DNA of 64,000 nt from Crotophaga sulcirostris (Eukaryota > Chordata > Aves > Cuculiformes > Crotophagidae), in the NCBI GenBank assembly GCA_013397455.1, contig VYZB01000145.1, positions 1,550,461 to 1,614,460 on the forward strand, read 5' to 3'. Made by a program: the position numbers and the translations under genes. The notes beneath the pieces are model-generated. The model was not told where the DNA came from, searched no databases, and saw nothing but the letters and a program-made list of their open reading frames with translations. Positions 31,701 through 45,200 of the stretch are shown one piece after another; positions within the stretch are counted from its first letter, which is position 1, and the number at the start of each line of letters is the position of its first letter.

Positions 31701-34700
31701 TTGCTGTGAGTGCAGAACTACCTAAAAACTGTGTCACCTGCTGGTACTCCTGCCAGGGTTTCCCACTCACAGGAAGGACTGAAACTCCAATGATACAGGG
31801 AGCAGCCTCTCATATCCACTCACATTAAGACGTTTGCTGACTGGAAATGAACTGTGATCGTGTGTGAGCTTTGGTTTAAGCGTTTTGGTTTGTGTGTATG
31901 CTAGAGGATGGTAAGTGAAGGAGGTCTGCAGTGTTGAGGTGCCCGTCTTAAGGGAACTAGGAGAAGATGGGTTTCTGGGGACTTTCTGGCACAGTAGAGC
32001 TCAGGCCCTCACTCAGGTCTCCACCTGCTGACCAGTGACCCATTTTCCTGAAAATGTGTGGAAGGCTGATTGCTTTTGCACCTGTCTTCCTCTGATAGTG
32101 GTTGAACCTCAAAATGAGGTTTAATGGTGAAAATGGTAGAGCAAGTAGGCTTGAAAAACAATATTTTGTAGAATTTAACCTGTGTGGGGAAAGAAATTAT
32201 TGCTGTGACAGCATTTTCTTGTAGGCATAGCAATTGTGTGCACCCTGGCCTCAGGGGCTGCTTGATTTGTTTGGTTTTGTTCTTAAGGGGTTAGGAATAT
32301 TGAAAAAGCTCACAAAACCTCAGATCGCTTATTAAACACTTAGCATTGACTGAGAGTGAATCTAAGAAAAACTGTTATTAATTGTGTCTGGCATAAGGAG
32401 AGCACATCCTGCTGGGAAAGGAACAAGGTGTTAGATAACTGCTGCTTTTTAAATTGCTTTCTTGACACACCATGGATGTATTTGCTTTCTGGTTCGTGTT
32501 TTCTCCCCCATTTCCTCAGACAATGAACTCGATACCCACGATCGATGTGCACTACATGCCTGTAACATAGTACATCCGTCTGTCAACATCTCATAGCCCC
32601 CGCTGGCGCGTGTGGTTTGTTGTTGTGTTATGTGCAGCTGCTGCTCACAACATGCTGTCTGCCTGACTTGCAACCTTTGTTTGCTAGGTGCCTTTGGAGG
32701 ATTTGGGACAACCACCACCACTGCAGCGCCAGCCTTTAGTTTTTCCGCTCCCACCAATGCAGGCGCTGGCGGTAAGAGAGCACAAGTCTGAAAGTATTTG
32801 CTTTAGAGTGAACTGTAGGGCCTCAGCCCTTTACAGTAATGTTTTGCATTTCACTCTTCTCTTTTTTTCTCAATACTTCTTTGCTTGTTTCCACAGGACT
32901 CTTTGGTACTACCCAGAATAAAGGCTTTGGATTTGGGACTAGTTTTGGCACAGGAACTGGAACTGGCTTGGGTAGTGGGTTGGGAACTGGGCTGGGCTTT
33001 GGAGCTGGATGTTTCGGTACCCAGCAGCAACAGACCAGTAAGTATGGCCTTCTCTTCATCTGCCCCTTCTTAGCAATGGAAGCATAAGGCTGCAACAGGC
33101 ACACAAGCAGTGGAACAGAAATGTTTTATAAAAGGAAGCTGTTACACTTAATCTCTTGATTAATGGAGACTTCTCAGGAATTTGGTTTTTGAAGTGTCTG
33201 CATTTGCAGTCCTTGCTTTTTTCTTAAACTAGAGCTCAAGCAAGTGTCTGAGCTTCACCCTTGAGTTTCTGACAACAATATTGACCCCTTTCATTTGGCA
33301 GTGGTAGAAAGGGGAATTACAGACTTGATGTTGGCAGTCATAGCATTACTAGAAAGGGGAGGAAACAGTGGTGAGTTGGATGATGAGCAGCTGCAGGCTC
33401 CAAGTCTGCCCGTTTGTAACAACAGATCTGCCCTTCACATTCAGATGCTAAAAGTGCCAGGTGATGTCATGTGTCAATATAGACATCTCGTTTAAAGAAA
33501 GAAAAATTGTCTAACTTGGCGTTCAGGAACTTCTGTTGCTGATGAAGACTGGATGTAAAAAGATACTTTAAAAAAGCTTTATTTGACTTTTATGTATTTA
33601 TTTATTCTGTGAGTTTCTTTTGCTTCTCAAAATGTGAAAAGAAGCAATATGATATGCAGGTGGTACATGTCATGTTTGTCATGTTTGGTAAAGAAGTTTG
33701 TTTTCCCTTATCCAACGCAGCCTTAGGAGGCGGCTTGTTCAGCCAACCTGCTCAGACGCCTGCCCAGTCAAACCAGCTCATCAACACAGCCAGTGCCCTC
33801 TCGGCTCCCACACTCCTGGGAGATGAGAGGGATGCTATTTTGGCAAAATGGAACCAGCTTCAGGCCTTCTGGGGAACAGGCAAAGGGTACTTCAACAACA
33901 ACATTGCTCCAGTGGAATTCACGCAGGAAAACCCCTTTTGCAGGTTTAAGGTATGGAATTGTTCAGCTGCTCACAACCAGTTCTGAAACAGTTACTCTGT
34001 GTGTCTCCTGGGTGTTACATCAGATTTTGTTACTGTGAAGAGTATTCTGAAACTGTATTTGTCCAAATAATGTGCAGAATTCTGATGCATGCTAAGTAAA
34101 GGAGTTGAAGACGTTGAGATGCTGGAAGTCTGGGTGATGTTGAGGGCCTAGATAATGAACGCTTAAGGGGATCATGGAACCAACCTTTCTGCAACAGCAT
34201 TTGGGTTAGTGCGTCTATGGTTGGAGCAGATCTCCAGAAATTAATTTTAGTGTGTGTTAGTTTAGGTTGCAATGTTAAAAAAACTATTTAAAATAATCTT
34301 CTCATCTGAAAGAAGCTATTAACATCTGGAATAAGAACTTCAGGGTCTGTCTTGATGGATTTACTTCCATTAGAAAGACCCTCTGTGAATCTGGCCCTTG
34401 TGTACCACTATACATACACCAGCCATCAGCTTTCTCTGCGTTTACCCTTGCAAGTGCTAAAACTGGTATCATCAGCAGTTCCACATCTTGCTTCTCTTGT
34501 CAAAAAGGATAGGAAGCTCTTCATCCTCCGCAAATCTCACACCTGCTGACTGACTTGCTAGGCTTGAAAGTGGATTTGTGTCAGACATGGCAATACCCTT
34601 CTTTCCCAAACTGATTCTTTTGAAATGCAGACTTTCCAGCCTGAATGTAGGTTAATACATAATTAGAACTGGTTTGGGTTATGTACATCGTGACACTTTT

Positions 34701-37700
34701 ATAAAATCTTGACAGTGACTGAGTGCCTGCATAACAAATGTTTGGCTTCTGTTGCATTACATTTTTAGGGATAACCTTGAATATTTTGTTGATAATGCAC
34801 CTGAAAGTTTACTCACCTGCAATTTGGTTTCTAGAGTTTTCTAGGCTTTGGAACACTGCAAAGTATAAGTTGTGTGATGCAAAATTGGTTATTTTAGTTT
34901 AATTTACTAAGGAGGAGAAGTTCTCCTTTAAAGTTAGGCTAGGTTTACTTTTGTCCCTATAACTTGAGTGTTACTGATGCCGTGATGAATTCATGTACCT
35001 GAAGTGAAATACTGAGGAGTTCAATGCATACTAGTGATGCCTTTTAAAGGGGGATTGATTTTATGCTTCAGCATCCCTGAATACATTGTAGCTTAAGTTT
35101 TGAATCAATTGCTCTAAAAACTGGGAGGTTTGGCCCCTCTCCTTTATGGCATATAGATACACTTTTGGTAAGTAATACATCCCCATTTTTTGTTGATTCA
35201 TTTGCAGGCTGTGGGTTACAGTTTAATGCCCAACAACAAAGATGAAGATGGCCTCGTGGTCTTGGTCTTTAACAGAAAAGAAACAGATATTCGAAGCCAG
35301 CAGCAGCAGCTCGTCGAATCACTACACAAAATTCTGGGAGGAAACCAAACCCTCACTGTCAACGTAGAAGGTGTTAGAACGATGCCAGATGACCAGTATG
35401 TGAACTTTTGTGCTGTTTTGCCTTTTTTTCCAGTATTGCATGGTAAAAGGGTTGGTGCTTAGTCTACTCTATCTCTCTTTCTCTCCTTGCTTTTAGTTCT
35501 GTTCACCCCAAGTTTGGTTTCGTGCCACTCATTCCCTTTGTGTTGCTTTTCCTTAAGGTGTTAAGTCCACTACTTTCCTGTGTATGCTACTTGCTTTTGC
35601 TGGAGTGGACAGCTGAGGACCTCAGCTGAGATCAGGAAATAGGCTTCTCCATACCCTGCTCAGCAGCAGAAATTCGAAATGAGGATGCTAACCATGAGGG
35701 TGGGATAAATACTCAGTAAAAAGGAGCTATGGGATATTTTTCACTTGCTCATGCATATGGTGGAAGGGCACTGGGGTGTGTAGCAACAAGGTCTTTGCAG
35801 TGTTTTATATTGCTGATGTTTGTTTTTGTGGGAGAGTTTTTCTAAGGCCAGTTGACCTGGCTCATTGTCCATGTTTTACGTCAGAGTGCTGTCTGCTTGC
35901 AGTCATCTGAGGGCCTCGCGCAAGTCTACCTCAAGTACCTCGGTACACTGACAATTCTGCTGCTTACTGTCCTACCGTTTGTTCATTCTGTTTTAAAGAC
36001 CAAAGTTAATGTCGTAGCAGTATCGACATGTAAAATGGTTGTTAAAACTGGGGTGGAGAGAGTAAACTCGTAGGGTATTTACAGATTTTCTCTTCCTGCC
36101 TTGCTGTGTTAAACCCTGCATTTACTGGTACTTTATCTCTGTTAGCTGAAGGAAGTTAACAACCAGCTGGGAGAAGCAGTAACTCTGATTTAGGGTTGTT
36201 CATTGTTGCGTTAATTTCCGTATGGGCTGACCTTTTCCTGACAACACACGTCTTGTCTTGCTCAGGACAGAAGTGATCATTTATGTTGTGGAGCGCTCGC
36301 CCAACGGCACTTCGAGGAGAGTTCCCGCCACGACCCTCTACGCCCACTTTGAACAAGCCAACATAAAATCCTCCCTGCAGCAGCTGGGGGTCAGCCTTGC
36401 CATGGCCAGAACAGAGCTTTCCCCAGCACAAGTCAAACAGCTCCTGCAGAACCCTCCTGCCGGTACGTGGCCTGGGGGCTGCACAGCGGCACGGCTGGGC
36501 CTCTCCGGGGGCTTTTTGGGGGTCTCTGCGTAAAATGTAGGTGTTGGCCTGCTGGAAAACACCTTTTAAAACTATGAGAGTTTCCAAAGCACTCCAACAT
36601 ACTGACATAGTAGTTTCAATCACAGTTTTCCCACTGAAGTGCAGTGTAGTCCACAGAAACACTTACAATTTATCAGTAATATGACAAACACCACACTATA
36701 TGATTTAGTAATCATAAGTCACTTCAACTTGTCCTATTGAAAGAAAAAAAAAAGTTAAATAATCATGTCCTATATACCCTTCCCATTTTTTGATGAGGTT
36801 ACTTAGCCTGTATATATGGCCACAGATAGTATGAATACAGCTTTGTTTCAGAGTAGCTAAGAGCTGTTTGTGCTATTCTGTAGGACAGCTGTAGCTTATT
36901 CTCTGTGTCTGTCCAGTATTGCACGTAGCACTTGCAGTGATCTCCCTGCAATTTTTGTTTAGTTTTTGTATGTCTCTAGTCAGAAAGTTAGTTGCTTCAC
37001 TATCAGTGTTGTCTTGTGTTTTCCCTCGCATACCTAGGTGTGTGCATTCTGTACACTGATCTGATTTACAGTGGGGTCTGGAGAATGTGATAACTTGAAT
37101 CGTAATATCGATGTGTACAATTAGGCTGTGTTTATTTTATGTATTTATATGATGAAGCAGTTCATGGCAAAACAGACAACTGTTGTGTCAGCATATAGAC
37201 TCCTTAGACAAATCCCATTAGGAACCATGATAAAACCTACTGGGATTATTTTGCCAACTGGTTTGGTACTTTCATTACTTAATTATGGATTTTTTTTTTC
37301 TTTCTTTTTTTTTTTTAAATACAATAAGCACTTGAAGAGGAAAGAGGACCCAGGTGTAGTACACAAGGAAACAATAGGAAGTTTTCCCCTTGATGTATGG
37401 ATTGTCCAAATTGATGACCTCTAGGTTGTTCCTTTTCCCATGCTTTCAAACCAGTAGAAGTACTTGACAGCCTTTTGGCTTACTGCCACAGTCCAAGACC
37501 AAGGCTTTTAAGAACTACCCTTGTTTAATTAACCTTAATTTGTGTAACACTCATTCAGGTTAGCATGGTTCATAGGGTTTGTGTATTTACTTGTATTTTT
37601 CCTGCTTAACAGCTGAAAGATGTGGTATCTATTCAGGTCTACTCTTACTAAAAACTTGTTTGTTTGTTTTTTTAAGGTGTTGATCCTATTATATGGGAAC

Positions 37701-40354
37701 AAGCCAAAGTTGATAATCCTGATCCTGACAAGTAAGTCTAATTGTCTGTCCAAGTATTACAAAAAGACTTGGAAAGGGGAGAAATATATAATATTGTGTG
37801 GAACCCTTCGGGCAACTTTTAAGAAACTTCTTAGAGAATAACTTTGTGAAGTTCTGATCTCATTTTGAAGCTGTGGGGATTACTAGAAAAGCCTGTTAAT
37901 CCCTTTACCCTTTAGGTGCTTAAGGGTTGTCAGAATAAAGAGCCTTACTTGTGTTACTTTGAGTTGCGATGTCCTCCATTACATGAACTAATTACTGTGA
38001 CTTTTTTATTGCAACTCTTATTTGTTCTTCTCTCTTTATTCCTGCAGCTGAAAGTGACATATCCTTGTACCCTCCAGTGTTTACAGATAAATTAAGCCGA
38101 TTTCTTTATGAAAAAGAAACAGGTTGTTAGAAATAGTGAGGACTGCAGAGCTTAACAAAACAAGATATGTTTATGTTTTATCTTAATTTATAGTAGGCCA
38201 AGATCATCTGTAACTTTAGATTCGATTATATTCAAAATTATTGATCCATACAAATGAAAAATGTGTTGCAAAAATATTTGAATTCTTGTAGGCTTATTCC
38301 TGTGCCAATGGTGGGTTTCAAGGAGCTGTTGAGAAGATTGAAGGTCCAAGATCAGATGAACAAACAGCATCAAACTCGATTAGATGTAAGATTTCTCATT
38401 TTTAGCTTTCTTTGAAAACTGAACGTGGAACCATGTGCATGGGGCAGTGATTATCAATTTTTCTTAATATATTCCTTAGTTAAGTTTTTGGACAAAAGAT
38501 AAGAGTAGTGTGTTTTGGCTTTCATTGTTTCTCAGGTTCAAGCCTGTTCTGTTGTTACAGGCTAATTCAAACCAGCTGAACTAAGTTGCACTGGCACAGA
38601 CTCTAATTTGGGCACCCAGTTTTCTGATGCCTTCTGAAAACCCTAGTTCGATATGAAAATAAACAGAAAACCAAACAGTAGAGCAAAAAGCTTTCCAAAA
38701 GCATCTTTGGCAAGGATGCGAAGTTACTGGACTACTGTTTCAAATCAGGACAAATACATTCTGTTACAAGAAACTCTTATGACTTCCAACTAACTCAATC
38801 TCCTCTGCAGATAATATCAGAAGATATCAGTGAGCTGCAAAAAAACCAAACAACAACTATGGCAAAAATTGCACAGTACAAAAGGAAGCTGATGGCGCTT
38901 TCTCACAGAACGTTACAGGTAACATGGATAGTGTAAATGACTTGTTCCGGTACAGAGTCTTGTGGCAGGAGGTAAACTGAGAGGGGGCAGGATGACCTGT
39001 GCAATCTTGTGCATGGCCAATACTGAAAATGAAGTTCTGACTTCATCTAAATGTTACTGCTTTAAGTACCGGACATAGCTGTCAGGGAAAGCTTCAGGTG
39101 CACAGCATGTCTTGCTGGTTTGGGAACCTTCTCTCTCACTTACACTGAAGCCAGGGGTTTGCCCTGAGATCTCGGAGCAGGAGACTAAATGACAGAACAA
39201 ATCTGATGAGGGAGGTGCTGTAGGAAGGGCAGAAAGACATGTGGATGGGCTAGTGGGGAAAGAAATGGGTAAAGTCTTCTCTAATGAACCTCAAAGGCTT
39301 CTTTTGTAGGTGTTAATACAGCAGGAGATCCAAAGGAAAAGCGGTTATGCCATTCAAGCAGATGAAGAGCAGCTTCGTGTACAGTTGGATACCATTCAGT
39401 GTGAACTTAATGCACCTACACAGTTCAAGGTGAGTAGTTAATAGAACTTTGCCAACAGCATGTTTTTATCTTACAAAAGAATAAGTTTTCCAAACCATGC
39501 ATGTATATTTGTTGTGGAAAGCTTTCAGAAGAGAAGTCCAGCAGTGTTACTAGGTTCTAGCATTGTGCTATTTGCTGCACAGCTGAGACCTACTTAAGTA
39601 TCTTTGAGCTCTTGGAATTATTGGAGTTGCTTGCCCTTTGCATGTCTTCCAAAAAACCCAAAACTAAAAGTGGAATGAGCAGGAATGCTTCTTGACTTGC
39701 TGACTCAAGGAGTGGTACATGCTGAAGCTCTGACAGATGTCAGCAAGTCTCATTTGGTTTAAGCCTGTTTGTCTTCCCAGGGCAGACTGAATGAGCTCAT
39801 GTCCCAAATCAGGATGCAAAACCACTTTGGAGCAGTGCGGGCTGAAGAGCGGTATTACATAGACGCAGACCTCCTAAGGGAAATCAAGCAAGTAAGTGTG
39901 ACTGGGTAGAATCCTGGGATACTCTGAACTTCATCATTTAAACCAGCTATGCTCTAACTTGAGAGATGCAGTTTAACTACTATGTTTTTGTCATTGTTTG
40001 ATGTTGAAGTCCTTTTTATTGTTCTCAGTGACAGTGTATCGAAGTGTTGTACAAAGCTACTCTATGCAGTTAGGCTGGTGCAGAAAATGCTGGGTTTCTT
40101 TCTTCCAAAGAAATTATGCCAGGCCTTTCAACATGCCGAGGCCACCAGGCATGGTATCTTTGAGAAATATTACTTAAATGTGAAGTTGACCTGTGCTTAT
40201 ACTGGTTTTTAATTGTCATCTGCAGCATCTGAAGCAGCAGCAAGAAGGCCTGAGTCATCTAATTAGCATTATTAAAGATGACTTGGAGGACATCAAACTT
40301 ATAGAACATGGGCTGAATGAGAGCATTCCCATCAGAGGAGGAGTCTTCAGCTGA
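28718..40354 (+). CDS. NUP54: Nucleoporin 54 (Nup62 complex)
   Basis: Thirteen coding exons join in frame to 556 aa (human 507): 28718-28769, 30538-30699, 32688-32771, 32897-33037, 33721-33950, 35208-35395, 36266-36462, 37677-37731, 38292-38385, 38811-38918, 39310-39429, 39781-39891, 40226-40354. With NUP62 and NUP58 it forms the central transport channel of the nuclear pore. Residues 1 to about 150 are a low-complexity FG region (MAFNFG start, many FG, GFGF, GLGFG and LFG words, then QQQQ). The middle (about 155-360) is the conserved alpha/beta region with SAPTLLGDERDAILAKWNQL, GYFNNN, GDLVV-like DGLVVLVFN and VVERSPNGTSRRVPATTLYA. From about 375 to 556 heptad-rich helices form the coiled coil that pairs with NUP62, ending RGGVFS. 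All introns are GT-AG. The extra length comes from exon 2 (54 aa), which I do not remember in human. Confidence 0.97.
28905..28970. repeat. Two-copy 33-bp tandem repeat at the 3' edge of the NUP54 CpG island
   Basis: TCCCCTCAGAAACGGCGGGA followed by ATGGCGCGCGC recurs with a 33-base period (CAGAAAC at 28911 and 28944). A diverged relative with CCCTCAGGGGCGG lies at about 28862-28900. The single N at 28904 abuts the array, suggesting assembly difficulty. Confidence 0.85.
28985..29541 (+). mobile_element. CR1 LINE 3' fragment at the start of NUP54 intron 1
   Basis: Forward CR1 3' region from CTCCGCTCTGGTGAGACCCC, through GGAGCTGTTGGAGGGAGTCC and GCTCTTGATCAGGGTGTGC, to GGGTTGGACTGGATGGGCTT and CCATGGTTCTGTGA, the expected 3' tail. 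It is the best-preserved copy in the window and lies about 220 bases downstream of the NUP54 exon 1 donor. Confidence 0.9.
30538..30699 (+). CDS. NUP54: NUP54 exon 2, extra FG-repeat exon
   Basis: The 162-nt exon (exactly 54 codons, phase 1 on both sides, hence skippable without frame loss) is bordered by TTGTCAG and GTAGAT. It encodes residues 18-71, rich in Gly, Asn, Ser, Thr and Phe, with the words GFGGLETTNS, FNFGGFGLA, NIGNFG and PPFNFGNS. This matches the FG style of the rest of the amino-terminal region and adds about five FG-type motifs. As I remember the human protein, residues after the first exon go straight to the GGFGGFGTTS segment, which corresponds to exon 3 here. It may be present in sauropsids generally or alternatively spliced; the splice-symmetric phase favours the latter. 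Confidence 0.85.
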
Positions 40355-41060
40355 CGGAGTCAATGCTGCCAGGATTTTCACAGAATGTGTTACTTGAGAG
40401 TTTATTTTTCACCTTCCAAGGCTAAAACTGTTGAGGTAAAATAAAACACGTATCTTCTAGGAACAAAGGTACTTTGGCTGTTATCTTTAGAAATTAGCAA
40501 AGCCTCTTCTAAGCTTTTGAACTTGACCTTTGGAAGGTTTATATTTTATAAAGCTGTATATGCTTTAATAAAAAAAAGGAAAACTGAATCTGTTCAGATA
40601 CTGGTTTACTATAAAACTATATGTACTATTGTACATTTCTTTTTTTTTTCCTTTTTTTTACAACAGCGTTGTCCTAGAAATGCAGTGCTGAGAGAGTTGT
40701 TCCATTTGTGAACTTGTTTGTGGAAAGCTTAGCCTGCTTCCATGTTTTTATCAAAACAACCAAGTACCATCGTGATGTAAACAGCTAACACAAATCATTA
40801 CAAATCTGTATGTTTCTGAAATTATGTCAGTTTCTTCAAGAACAGTAGTTTACTGGGGCAAGCTGTAGGAAGTTGGTGTTTCCTGTTTCTGTTCTTCCTT
40901 GGGACTGCAAGGATCCAAAGGTTATGTTTTTGTCACTTTACATATGTGAATTATACAAAGCTTTGCTGCCCCTCAGATAACAACAGAATGTCTAAATGTT
41001 GTCTTCTGCCTTTTTTTTTATTGCCGGGGAGTAATAAATTCAGTCTGACTTTGTAATAAC
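40355..41060 (+). other. NUP54: NUP54 3' UTR
   Basis: The sequence follows the TGA at 40352-40354. AATAAA occurs at 40439-40444, 40567-40572 and 41033-41038, so several 3' ends are possible. The last is followed by a GT-rich TTCTGTGTGGTGTTGGC at about 41059-41075 and is the best distal site. Confidence 0.65.
41033..41038 (+). terminator. NUP54: Distal polyadenylation signal of NUP54
   Basis: AATAAA with a GT-rich element about 25-40 bases downstream. The upstream AATAAA copies at 40439 and 40567 are alternatives. Confidence 0.6.
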
Positions 41061-41839
41061 TTCTGTGTGGTGTTGGCTTTTCCTCAGCTACATCAGCAAA
41101 GCAGGGAAACTGCTAACAATACCAGGCTAATGCACTTCTCTCTCCTCCAGGCACTGCAGGGAACAGGCCATCAACCCCAATGCCACAGGGCTGCTCAGCA
41201 GTCTCGGTCCCCACACTAAAATAAAAGGACAGGTCCCTTAAATCCTTCCTGGTACCAAGTAGTGCAGAGAGGGGAGAGACAGCCTAAGAGGGAAAATAAT
41301 TCATTTACTTTTGGAAGCAGGGTTCCAATTCATAAAATATCACTTGTATGCAATACAGGCTCAAGCAGGGGCTTTTCTAAGAGCACAAATGAGGATAGGA
41401 TTCTCTCTTTCAAGGGCCAGGGTTGCAATGTAAGTGAAGACTTCTGCTATAGCATCCCTGCTAGAGTGACTCTGCTGGATGTTTAAGATAAAAAGGTGGG
41501 GGATTTATTTGCAAATGCTTTTTCCCATCTCCACCTTTTTAAGCTGCAGCTGTACCATGCTTTGAAAATGCGTGCACACTACCAGGGGCCTACATGATCT
41601 GTTACCTCAGCCTTGGAAAAAACAATAGATTTCTTAAAAAAGCCTCCCTGCTAGAGACAGTTTTGCAGGTATGAAAGAGTTTTTTTTAAAGTGTTGCTCC
41701 ACTGCATGTATTTAGTAGCTTTAAACTTACAGAACAAACTTCTTGCAGCAAAGGAATAACTCAGGTGAAGTAGGTGTGACCATGGAAACTGCTGCTGCTA
41801 ACAATTGACAAACTAGAGAAGGCACAAACATCCAGAACC
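41061..41839. other. Convergent spacer between NUP54 and PPEF2
   Basis: The two genes point at each other here. No coding exon or repeat is seen. A second minus-strand polyadenylation candidate (TTTATT on the given strand) lies near 41504-41509, so a longer PPEF2 3' UTR could extend into this stretch. Confidence 0.5.
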
Positions 41840-41859
41840 AGCAATCCTGAAAAAAACTG

Positions 41860-41865
41860 TTTATT
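41860..41865 (-). terminator. PPEF2: Probable polyadenylation signal of PPEF2
   Basis: TTTATT on the given strand is AATAAA on the minus strand, about 420 bases past the PPEF2 stop. An alternative is near 41504-41509. Confidence 0.5.
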
Positions 41866-42281
41866 CAAAGGAAAGCTGTACTCTAGCAGTTGCAACTTGG
41901 TTAAAATGCTGCCTACAAAAAATACCTTTACTTCCATTTTATTACACCTGAATAAACCCATAACATTTCATCACATGCACTGACAAGACAAACTAAGTTG
42001 TATCTTCCCTGTGAGCAGGAATTTCTACTTAAAACACAGCTCCTTTTTACAAATGGTCAGAACCGAAGTGCGGCTTAACTATTTCTCTGCTTACCATCCC
42101 CGAATGGATCACAGCTGTTGGCTGCAGCGGTCACTGTTTTCAACCAATAACTGCTCCAGGTACCTGCCTTCCCTTCCCTGCTCCACATCCACAGGCAAGC
42201 GCTGCGTTTTGGGAGGAAGCAGTCCCCCTGGCTTCACAGACAGTCAAGGCATTGGAAGCGGCAACCCTCGCCAAGTTTTCA

Positions 42282-45200
42282 CTACTGTGACTGTTTTACA
42301 AGGCGGAAGGCTTCTAGGAACTCATTGAAGTCAATGTTTCCATCCTTGTTAAAATCAATGCTGCGAACTAAGTCATTGATCCCATCATCTGTGAGTTCAA
42401 TGTTCATGTGGGAGCTGAACAGCTTCCAGGTTTGGTGGAATTCCTCAAATGAGATGAGACCTGGGGAAGAGGAAGGCACAGCCACTTCACAGCAAGGTCA
42501 CCACAGACACTGCTGCCAGTCAGTCCCTGCTAAGCATGCAAGAAGGGACCCTGGCTCAGGTTTGAACCCTCGTCCCACCCCTCCTGCCTGCCTTCTTAAA
42601 GGAAGGAAAGAAGTCACTCATCATCTTAATTTCATGTGCTGCAACTGAATCTCCTACTGTGCAGAACGCTGGCTAAAATACAACTTAAAGCAGTAAAGAG
42701 ACTTAATGCGATTTGGGAGAACAAAAGAAGGCCAAATCTGTTGTATTTTCTCCTTCCTGAAGTAATTTGTTGGAGACAACCCCTTGAAAGCAGGTAATGC
42801 TCAAGACCCCAAGTATGCTGCATTACTGTCATTGCTATCATCAGAATTGTTGTGCTGAACTCCTCCAGATCAAATAACTATAAATTCTCTACCTGGACTG
42901 CACACATGGCTGAAGGAGGAGAAAGACCCAAACTTTACACCACTAAATAAAAATGCCTTTGTACATCCTAAAGGGAGCCCACAAGCAGAATGGAGTACAA
43001 TGCAGCGACCACCACCCCCTGCAAGCCTGCTTACCTGAATGATCTCTGTCTATGATCCTGAATATGGTCTCCAAGTTGGATCTGTTTCGATAAATGACTT
43101 CTAGCAAGCCAGACTGGATGTGCTGAAAGACAACACGGTCACACTCACAGCTCTCTTTCTTGAGCAGTTACTGCAGACTTTCCCATAAATAATGTTTACT
43201 GCTTTCCGAGCTTGCCAGCAGTGCACTTTGCATTGTGTGTGGCTTATGACATGGGTTTGCAGTGACTGAACCCTCTCTGCAACTCTTGTGTTACAATACA
43301 TCAGCAACCCATTGCTTCCAGACAGAGCTTTTCCTGGCCAACAGAGACAGTGACTTGGGCTACAGTTTTTAACCATTGCAGAGTTGGTTTTGCTGGAGGC
43401 AACGGAGAAACTGCAACTCATAGAATGGAATATACTTTTCCTACTTAAAAGGCCACATCCACACCTACCGTTAGGTTTTGACTGCACATGGTTCATGTGT
43501 TTCTACAATGGATTGAACACCTCTGCATTACTTGAATTCCTGCAGGCTTTTCCATCAACATCGTTGTGATTTTGGATTACAGAGGAGCCAGAACCATCCA
43601 CTCTCCTTTCCTACCATACTGTGTTCCATGTGCTGGGGATCTGTGAGCTGCTTGCTATCGTGCTTTGATGGAAGGGGGTGAGTCCTTACCTCCTGGCTCC
43701 GCTGCTCCATAGCCAAGTCATCAAGCCAGGACTTGTACTCCAGCATGCCTTCTGCCGTGCTGCGCACCAGCTGCGGTCTCAGCATTCGCCAGGGCAGTCC
43801 CAGTTGCACGACTGACTCCACTGCTGTTGCCCAGTTGCTCAGTGTTATCCTCCCTGTAAGGAAAAGAGAGCCATGGAGACCTCCAAGAGATTGGGCAGCT
43901 GAAAGCACAGGACGTCCCTCTTCATCACCAAAGAAAAAGCCTAGAGCAGTAGGCATACCCAGCCTGCCACGCTGACGACAGCAACCACATCATTTCTCCA
44001 CGGCACACGAGCACTTTGGTACAGGAACAAACCCTACGTGGCTGCAGGGGCATCACCCACTGCAGGCAAAGTGCTGCTCCCACCCCAGCCTCGGCAAGCT
44101 TTTGGTCATCGCAACAAATCAGGGTTGTGGGGCTGCAAACATCTGAACAACAGGAGGAAACTAACTTTGGATGTTTTATTTTAGATTTGTGGCCTACAGC
44201 CAGGGTCACCCTGCAGATCATGGCCTACGCAACCACTAGGACTTTCTTAGTGACCCAGAAACATGGAAAAGCCCCTGTAAAAGCTGAACTGGACTCTTGT
44301 GAACGATTTTTCTGCCAGGGAAGAAAGCAAGAAAGCTGTTCTACCCTCAAAAAAGCATTTCTGCCAACCACTGTGTCCCTTCTCTTCCCCCACCCTACAG
44401 ACAGAGAGATCTCAGCAACATGTCTTGGTCACTGCACCAGCAGAGCACTCCTGGCAGCCAGAGAATTATGGACTCTCGGTTCCTTCCGTATGGCTCTGAC
44501 AGAGGCAGCTACCACAGAGGACATCCCTCGCTTTCCTCTTCCCAGTGATTTCAGACTTCAGGGATGAAGGGGATCTAAAGACCACCCAGCCCTTTCCAAG
44601 TGACAGACGTGGTCCAGGTCATCTTTTCCGGTGCTTCATTGATACTTCTGCTCCAAAGGGTTCTTCTAGTACCAAACCTAAGTTACTACGTGTCATGCTA
44701 ATCTCCTTTTGCTTTTCCAACACCCTCTCAGTATCTGAAGCATTAACAGGTTCCAACAGAAACACTGAACAGCAGCAAATGGGACCAACAGTCTGGCAAG
44801 GTCTGGTGCAGCCTCCCGCCGTGACAGTCGCTGACAGCCATCAGCAAGGAGTCTCCCAACCAGCCACCCGCTCAACTTAGCTGCTTCAACCCTGTCCTAC
44901 CAGGGAATTAACCCGAGTGTCCCTCGGCTCAGATTTACCCGTATTGTCCTTGTCATAGGCCTTGAACGCGCCGATGAGGGCTGTGGTGTGAGCAAAGAGC
45001 TTTTCCCGCAAAGCTCGAAAGGCTGACTCCTCTACTCTGCTGATCCTGGAGGATGCAGAAAAGAGAGAAGCACATGCACATTAAGGACTTGCCACAAAGC
45101 ACAAGAGAAGCTGCACCTTCCCCGTGCTCTGGCTTGCCATGGATTGTGCAGACCCTCACACAACCGCTCCGAGCAGCTACAGCTGCACCGCAGTGCCTGT

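Noticed and set aside
42282..42485. Reading the last PPEF2 exon as a separate small EF-hand gene starting MAVPSSSPG
   Set aside because: The first residues lie upstream of a CCCCAG acceptor at 42461-42463. The EF-hand loop is split across the intron and continues exactly from exon 15, so this is PPEF2 exon 16.
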